A DNA stretch of 64,000 nucleotides from Aeromicrobium sp. Sec7.5 (lineage in GTDB: Bacteria; Actinomycetota; Actinomycetes; Propionibacteriales; Nocardioidaceae): the NCBI RefSeq assembly GCF_036867135.1, contig NZ_JBAJIJ010000002.1, forward strand, positions 248,001 through 312,000, in the 5' to 3' direction. Numbering within the stretch: position 1 is the first letter of the stretch; every line of letters starts with the position of its first letter. The notes under the pieces are model-generated. The model had not been told where the DNA came from. It did no database searches and was given only the letters and a program-made list of their open reading frames with translations. A program made the position numbers and the translations under genes. Positions 59,600 through 64,000 of the stretch are shown here, piece by piece.

Positions 59600-60348
59600 C
59601 AGTGGACCTCAAGTCCTGCGGTCGCGAGAAGGTGCTCAGCGGCCGTGCGAGCACCGCGAACCAGCTGAGACGAGCGGCCACGCCCGGTCGGCGAAGCGCC
59701 GCCCTGCAAAGCAGCGAGGCCGGGATGATCCAGCGGAAGGTGGGCGGCTGGGGCCGCGATGACACCGGCCTGCGTCAGGACGTCGTCGACGTCGCGGCAG
59801 TCCGCGGCCGCTGACCGGCCGGGGCCGACCATCAGCGGCACTGTTCGCCCGCCCGCGACCGTCACGTCCAACAGGTGCGCCCGGGTGTGCAGGATCGACT
59901 CGACCGCGCTGGCCATCACCGGGACCCGCACGTCGGCCGAGACCAACAGCGGCATCGTCGCTGCGTCGTGCCCGAGCCGGCCGATGTCGGCGATCACGTC
60001 GACGTCGGCCGAGGCGGCGGTCACCGCGAGGCGACGCCACAGGTCACCGATGCCGCGAGCCTGCGCGGGCAGCTGAACCCCCACGACGACCTGCACGCCA
60101 CACGCCAGCGGCTGCGACCACTCCTGCAGAGTCGACTCCCGATCGCCACGGGTCGCGGCCGCAAAACCCAACAGGTTCGGGCTCGAGGCGACCGCTCCCC
60201 CGGACGCTCCCCGGCACCGGTACGCCAGGTCGCCCCCTGCCGGGTCGGCCTCGAGCAGGACCACCGGGCGCGGCCACACCGCCGCCAGAGCGAGCGCCGT
60301 CGACGTCACGCCCGGGGCGCCCTTGGCCGAGTACAGGACGGTCAGCAT
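59599..60348 (-). CDS. CpaE-like MinD/ParA-family protein
   Basis: A 249-residue protein with the deviant P-loop YSAKGAPGVTSTALALAAVW, lacking the usual GKT. The strand VVLLEADPAGGDLAYR and VDVIADIGRLGHDAATMPLL (switch II) match the SRP/MinD class. In Tad systems CpaE localises the machinery at the membrane. ATP hydrolysis is doubtful given the P-loop. It overlaps cpaF by one base. Confidence 0.78.
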   Translation of the reverse strand: MLTVLYSAKGAPGVTSTALALAAVWPRPVVLLEADPAGGDLAYRCRGASGGAVASSPNLLGFAAATRGDRESTLQEWSQPLACGVQVVVGVQLPAQARGIGDLWRRLAVTAASADVDVIADIGRLGHDAATMPLLVSADVRVPVMASAVESILHTRAHLLDVTVAGGRTVPLMVGPGRSAAADCRDVDDVLTQAGVIAAPAAHLPLDHPGLAALQGGASPTGRGRSSQLVRGARTAAEHLLATAGLEVH

Positions 60349-60350
60349 CG

Positions 60351-61049
60351 TCAGTTCCCCGCTGCTGCGGTCTCGACCACGGCCACGAGACCCGCCGCGG
60401 AGTACGCGGCGATCGTGGTGGCGTCATCCTCGTCGACGACGACCGTGACCAGGACCGTGGCGCCTTCGGTGGCCGAGCCCTGGACCTCCAGGACCTCGGC
60501 CTCACGGGCGAGGATCTGGGGGGCGTCCAATGCGGTGCTCGGGCTCAGGTCGACCGTGCCGCTCGGAACTGCGACCACGCTGACCAGGTCGCCAGCACTG
60601 AGGCCGGCCGAGGGTGCGCGCGCTGCGTCCAGGCTCAACCCGACGGTCGCACTCCCGTCACCGGGGACCGGGTCGCTGGTGACCATCGAGTCGGTGACGA
60701 TCTGCCCGGAGACCATGTCCACCTGCGCCGTCTTCCCGATAACCGTGTCGATCGCTGAGACCGGGACTGCGCCGTCGACGCCCGCGACGGACTGGCGCTC
60801 GAGGTCCTTCTCCGTGATGACCTGGCCCTTGGCGACGTCCTCCTTGACGGCGAGAACGTCGGTGCGGTCCCCGAACTGTGAGAACAGCACGGCACCGGCC
60901 AGGGCGGATCCGGCGATCATCAGGCCGGCGAAGGCGAGAAGCCCACGCCGGCGAGGCAGCGTCCTCATGCGCCGGTCGTCGATGCGCCGACCGGACAGCG
61001 CGCCCTCCCGGGCGCTCGGCGGCGGCGGCGCGGGGGTGCGGGTGCTCAT
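60351..61049 (-). CDS. CpaB/RcpC-like SAF-domain protein
   Basis: A 232-residue protein with one membrane helix (RRGLLAFAGLMIAGSALAGA) and a SAF domain (VLAVKEDVAKGQVITEKDLE). A second beta domain follows (GLSLDAARAPSAGLSAGDLV, SVVAVPSGTVDL). It is the periplasm-facing component of the Tad pilus. The start overlaps the upstream secreted-protein gene as ATGA. Confidence 0.86.
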   Translation of the reverse strand: MSTRTPAPPPPSAREGALSGRRIDDRRMRTLPRRRGLLAFAGLMIAGSALAGAVLFSQFGDRTDVLAVKEDVAKGQVITEKDLERQSVAGVDGAVPVSAIDTVIGKTAQVDMVSGQIVTDSMVTSDPVPGDGSATVGLSLDAARAPSAGLSAGDLVSVVAVPSGTVDLSPSTALDAPQILAREAEVLEVQGSATEGATVLVTVVVDEDDATTIAAYSAAGLVAVVETAAAGN

Positions 61050-61984
61050 TGGTTCCTCTTCTCATCAGGCAGGACGTTGACCGACTGCCGCTCCCCCACG
61101 ACCAAGTTCGCGGTCCCCGAGGGGCCGTCGACCTCGCCGAGGGATCCCGCGGTCGCCAAGCAGTTACCGGCGCACGTCCAGTTGACGCGCCACGTGATCG
61201 CCGCCGAGACGGGCCACATGCCGTTCGGTTGGAAATCGCTCACGCGGGTGTACCTGTAAGAGCACGACGTCGTGGAGCCGGGAGGCATCTGACCGACCTG
61301 CCAGACCCGGCCTGCGTCGTAACAGACCTTCGACCCGGGGCCCATGTTCCAGGTCACCCAGCGTGGCTCGATCGTGACCGTCACCGATGTCGCGCCGGCG
61401 GTGACGGTGTTCGTCAGCGGGGCCCACTGGACTGCTGGCATCCACATCCAGGTGTCCAGGCCGACGTATGACTTCGCCGGCGGAGACGGCGCCAACTGAA
61501 CCGTCGGCGTAGTCAGCTGCACCGCACCAAGAGCCTCCTGCGCCAACACGGCAGGATCCGGCGGCGCGGCCTCACCGTTGGCGACGTAGATCCAGAGTTG
61601 TGGGTTGTCGTCGCAGGTGTAGAAGCGGCCTGTTTCAGGCGCGCCACCCGCGGTTGCCCACCTCGGATCGCTCGGATCAGGCTGCTCCGTGGGAAACAAG
61701 TAGCAGTCGTTCACCGGAGACCAGCGCCCAGAGCCGGAGGTGCACGGGACGGCCTCACCTGTCGAGCGCGTGCACTCCGTCGCCCCTGCACCCGGCGTGC
61801 CGCCACCACCGGAGCTGCCAGAGTCGCAGACTCGAGTCTTGACCTCACCTGTCGCGGGATCGACGTAGGTCTCCTGACCGTCGGCGCACGCTGCCGCAGC
61901 TGGCGTAGACCGAGTGAATGGCGCCGCACTCATGAGAGCGGCGATGATGACCACGCCGAGAGTTACTCGGCTGAGAGCTCGCAC
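61046..61984 (-). CDS. Secreted Cys/Trp-rich protein of unknown function
   Basis: A 312-residue protein starting at GTG with a signal peptide (LSRVTLGVVIIAALMSAAPF, then AAAA). The mature part has several cysteine pairs (ACADGQETYVDPATGEVKTR, VNDCYLFPTEQPDPSDPRW, RFYTCDDNPQLWIYV) and a tryptophan-rich C-terminal beta region (VGLDTWMWMPAVQWAPL, VNWTCAGNC). I do not recognise it. Its position between a lipoprotein and CpaB suggests a surface or pilus-tip component. It overlaps the lipoprotein gene by 22 bases. Confidence 0.68.
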   Translation of the reverse strand: MRALSRVTLGVVIIAALMSAAPFTRSTPAAAACADGQETYVDPATGEVKTRVCDSGSSGGGGTPGAGATECTRSTGEAVPCTSGSGRWSPVNDCYLFPTEQPDPSDPRWATAGGAPETGRFYTCDDNPQLWIYVANGEAAPPDPAVLAQEALGAVQLTTPTVQLAPSPPAKSYVGLDTWMWMPAVQWAPLTNTVTAGATSVTVTIEPRWVTWNMGPGSKVCYDAGRVWQVGQMPPGSTTSCSYRYTRVSDFQPNGMWPVSAAITWRVNWTCAGNCLATAGSLGEVDGPSGTANLVVGERQSVNVLPDEKRNQ

Positions 61985-62568
61985 GACGCCTCCACGTCGG
62001 CGGAGATCCCGCTGATCAGCCAGCGGCCTTTTGCGTCCCTCTGCAGACCGACGTACTGCTCATAGGACGGGACCTTGGGCGGTGCTTGTTCGACACCGTT
62101 GACGTAGTCCTTGGTCTTCGATGGGTCGAGGCAACGGGTAATGGTCACCAGCGCGTAACCATCGGGCTGGACGGTCACCTCGGTCGGCGTAGTCGAGGCG
62201 TCCCAACCCGGCTCCTTCACCGAAGTCCTACCCTCAGCCTCGTTGGCCTGCAGTCCCTCCCACACCAGCGTCCATACGGCGTGGCTGTCCTGGAGGTACT
62301 CCAGCGCCTCGGGTGTCGCTGTCCCGACCTCGACGAACCCCTCGATCTTCGAGTCGTAAGCATGAAGAAAGTCGATCGCCTCGTAAGCGGCGTCAATCTG
62401 GTCATCCGTCAGGTCGGACTCCCATGCGGGTGCCGAAGATTCGACAGGACTTGCAGTCGGTCTCTCCGGAGAGTCCCCGGAGTCGGAACATCCACCGAGC
62501 AAGAAAACGGCGAGAAGCAACACGGCGCCCGTGCCGCGCCCAGTTTGCGAACGGCTTTCCATACGCAC
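61963..62568 (-). CDS. Lipoprotein, first gene of the Tad operon
   Basis: A 201-residue protein with lipobox FLLGGC after a hydrophobic signal (VLLLAVFLLGG), then a Ser/Pro-rich linker. The mature domain contains LTDDQIDAAYEAIDFLHAYD and WTLVWEGLQANEAEGRTSVK, and ends WLISGISADVEASCELSAE. The fold may be NTF2-like, but I cannot name it. Starts at GTG 62568 or ATG 62562 are equally possible. It heads the long minus-strand transfer region, so its promoter should lie just to the right. Confidence 0.72.
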   Translation of the reverse strand: MRMESRSQTGRGTGAVLLLAVFLLGGCSDSGDSPERPTASPVESSAPAWESDLTDDQIDAAYEAIDFLHAYDSKIEGFVEVGTATPEALEYLQDSHAVWTLVWEGLQANEAEGRTSVKEPGWDASTTPTEVTVQPDGYALVTITRCLDPSKTKDYVNGVEQAPPKVPSYEQYVGLQRDAKGRWLISGISADVEASCELSAE

Positions 62569-62929
62569 ACACCCCCGGGTGTTTGTCTGCGTGGGCTACA
62601 TGTTTCACCCAGAAGCCCAGACCTTTCAACCCTCAAGGCCAAGATTCAAGAGGCGGGCGGCCATTTGAGTGGTTGCGAAGTTCTCGGTTCGTCCCCAATG
62701 CGGTGACCACCGCTTGAGAAGCGACGTGCCCGTGTCGATCGTCGACGTCTATCTGTGCCGCGCCGAGCAGACCGCCTCTGTCGCCACCAGCTGGAAGGGC
62801 ACATCTGGAATAGCTAGCGCTGCGCCGCTCAGGCATCTGCCCGAAGCCAGTCAACCTGATGGCGAAGACCGCCGAACCAACCTCTCGCTCGCGCGTATGG
62901 AGTGAACCCCCACTCAGCGCTGCAATTTG
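62569..62929. other. Promoter-side intergenic region of the Tad operon
   Basis: About 360 bases with no convincing gene. The palindrome ACACCCGGGTGT-like stretch (ACACCCCCGGGTGTTTG) lies at 62569-62585 and could be a regulatory site. The rest lacks recognisable structure and ends at IS3-derived sequence. Confidence 0.35.
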
Positions 62930-63368
62930 AACTGCCCCGAGATGTCCGGAGAGTCCGCTGTGTCCCGAGTTTCACGGAGTCGAATTTGCGGATCCTGGTG
63001 TCTGTCATCAGCAGGAACAGATGGGACGACAGGCTTATTCGGCGGAGGTCAGACGCAAGGTCCTTGACCTGCTCGCTGCCGGGCGGAGCGTCGCGAGTGT
63101 CGCGCACGACCTCGACATCAGTGACCAGACGATCTACAACTGACGCTGTCAGGATGAGATCGACCGAGGTGAGACGTCTGGCCTGAGAACCGGTGAGAAA
63201 GGCGAGCTCGCGACGGCAATCAAGCGGATCCGTGAGCTCGAGACCGAGCTCGCCGTCGCCCACCGGGCGGTCTAGTTGCAAGGAGGAGACCAGCCCAGAA
63301 GGCGGTTCGCGGCGGTCAAAGTGATCACCGCGGAGGAGCATCCCATGAAGGTCGCCTGCCGCCGCTGA
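62930..63368 (+). pseudogene. IS3-family remnant with a broken orfA
   Basis: It begins with TGAACTGCCCCGAGATGTCC, an IS3-type inverted repeat resembling the one at 45704. From 63021 a frame reads MGRQAYSAEVRRKVLDLLAA then SVASVAHDLDISDQTIYN, typical IS3 OrfA. A TGA replaces the expected Trp codon. The frame continues (AIKRIRELETELAVAHRAV) to a TAG and further to a TGA. orfB is missing. It marks the right edge of the transfer region. Confidence 0.75.
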
Positions 63369-63446
63369 GCCGCGGATGACGTGAGGACTGACGGCACGGA
63401 GGTGATCGCCGCAGCACGACTGCCTGCTCGCGAAGATCCTGACGCG

Positions 63447-64000
<554 letters not shown>

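Overview
The window is GC-rich actinobacterial DNA. Mycothiol metabolism (a broken mca beside a DUF4307 gene), an actinobacterial-type cytochrome c oxidase set (ctaC, ctaD, ctaF, ctaE) and a methyltransferase/FAD-oxidoreductase pair of the tuberculostearic-acid type point to a Nocardioidaceae-like organism (Nocardioides/Aeromicrobium). That assignment is inferred from gene content only.

Layout. (1) 1-4.7 kb is ordinary chromosome: a methyltransferase/FAD oxidoreductase pair, a pirin, a small zinc peptidase, a PAS/SpoIIE phosphatase and a SnoaL-like protein. (2) 4.8-20.6 kb is an integrated element. It starts at a tRNA-Glu whose 3' part also encodes the end of a tyrosine integrase. It carries an excisionase, a HEPN/Abi-like protein, an unrecognised three-gene operon (called A-B-C here), a winged-helix regulator facing a small gene across a perfect 25-bp palindrome, a three-gene recombinase operon, and a very large MobF relaxase-helicase with a TOPRIM-like C-terminal region. 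(3) 20.7-30.9 kb is a mosaic. ctaF-ctaD-ctaC and ctaE are intact, but their chromosomal neighbours (adenosine/carbohydrate kinase, trpD, a response regulator, mca, a DUF255 protein) are truncated, frameshifted or internally deleted. They are interleaved with mobile debris: a decayed second copy of A-B-C, parA/parB-type remnants, and IS5, IS1595 and IS1634 fragments. (4) 31.2-62.6 kb is one long minus-strand transfer region. Reading 5' to 3' on the minus strand it holds a lipoprotein, a secreted Cys-rich protein, SAF/CpaB, a CpaE-like protein, CpaF, TadB, TadC, a Flp pilin, three TadE/TadG pseudopilins and a roughly 1,090-residue LysM-BTAD protein. It continues with a regulator, a CpaE/ParA-like protein, and VirB2-, VirB8- and VirB6-like proteins. 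Last come an SCO6880-type protein, a VirB4 ATPase, a three-domain peptidoglycan hydrolase, a small membrane protein and a VirD4 coupling protein. Many of these genes overlap by 1-4 bases, so translation is probably coupled. (5) 62.6-64 kb holds an IS3 remnant and the end of an M23 peptidase gene.

How the genes fit together. The relaxase would nick and pilot DNA, and VirD4 would dock it. VirB4, SCO6880, VirB6 and VirB8 would form the channel and the three-domain hydrolase would open the wall. The adjoining Tad pilus module would supply a surface fibre for contact. The Tad and type IV secretion halves now lie about 8 kb apart, but only because insertion sequences sit between them; without these they would be roughly 0.2 kb apart in one direction.

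The IS history can be read from duplications. Three copies of a 1,574-bp IS481-family element are stacked at repeats of one 15-bp target. An IS256-family element entered the first copy, and an IS3 element entered the IS256. A second IS3 element split the LysM-BTAD gene with a 3-bp duplication, and removing it restores one open frame. No CRISPR array or rRNA was seen, and the second attachment site of the tRNA-Glu element was not found.
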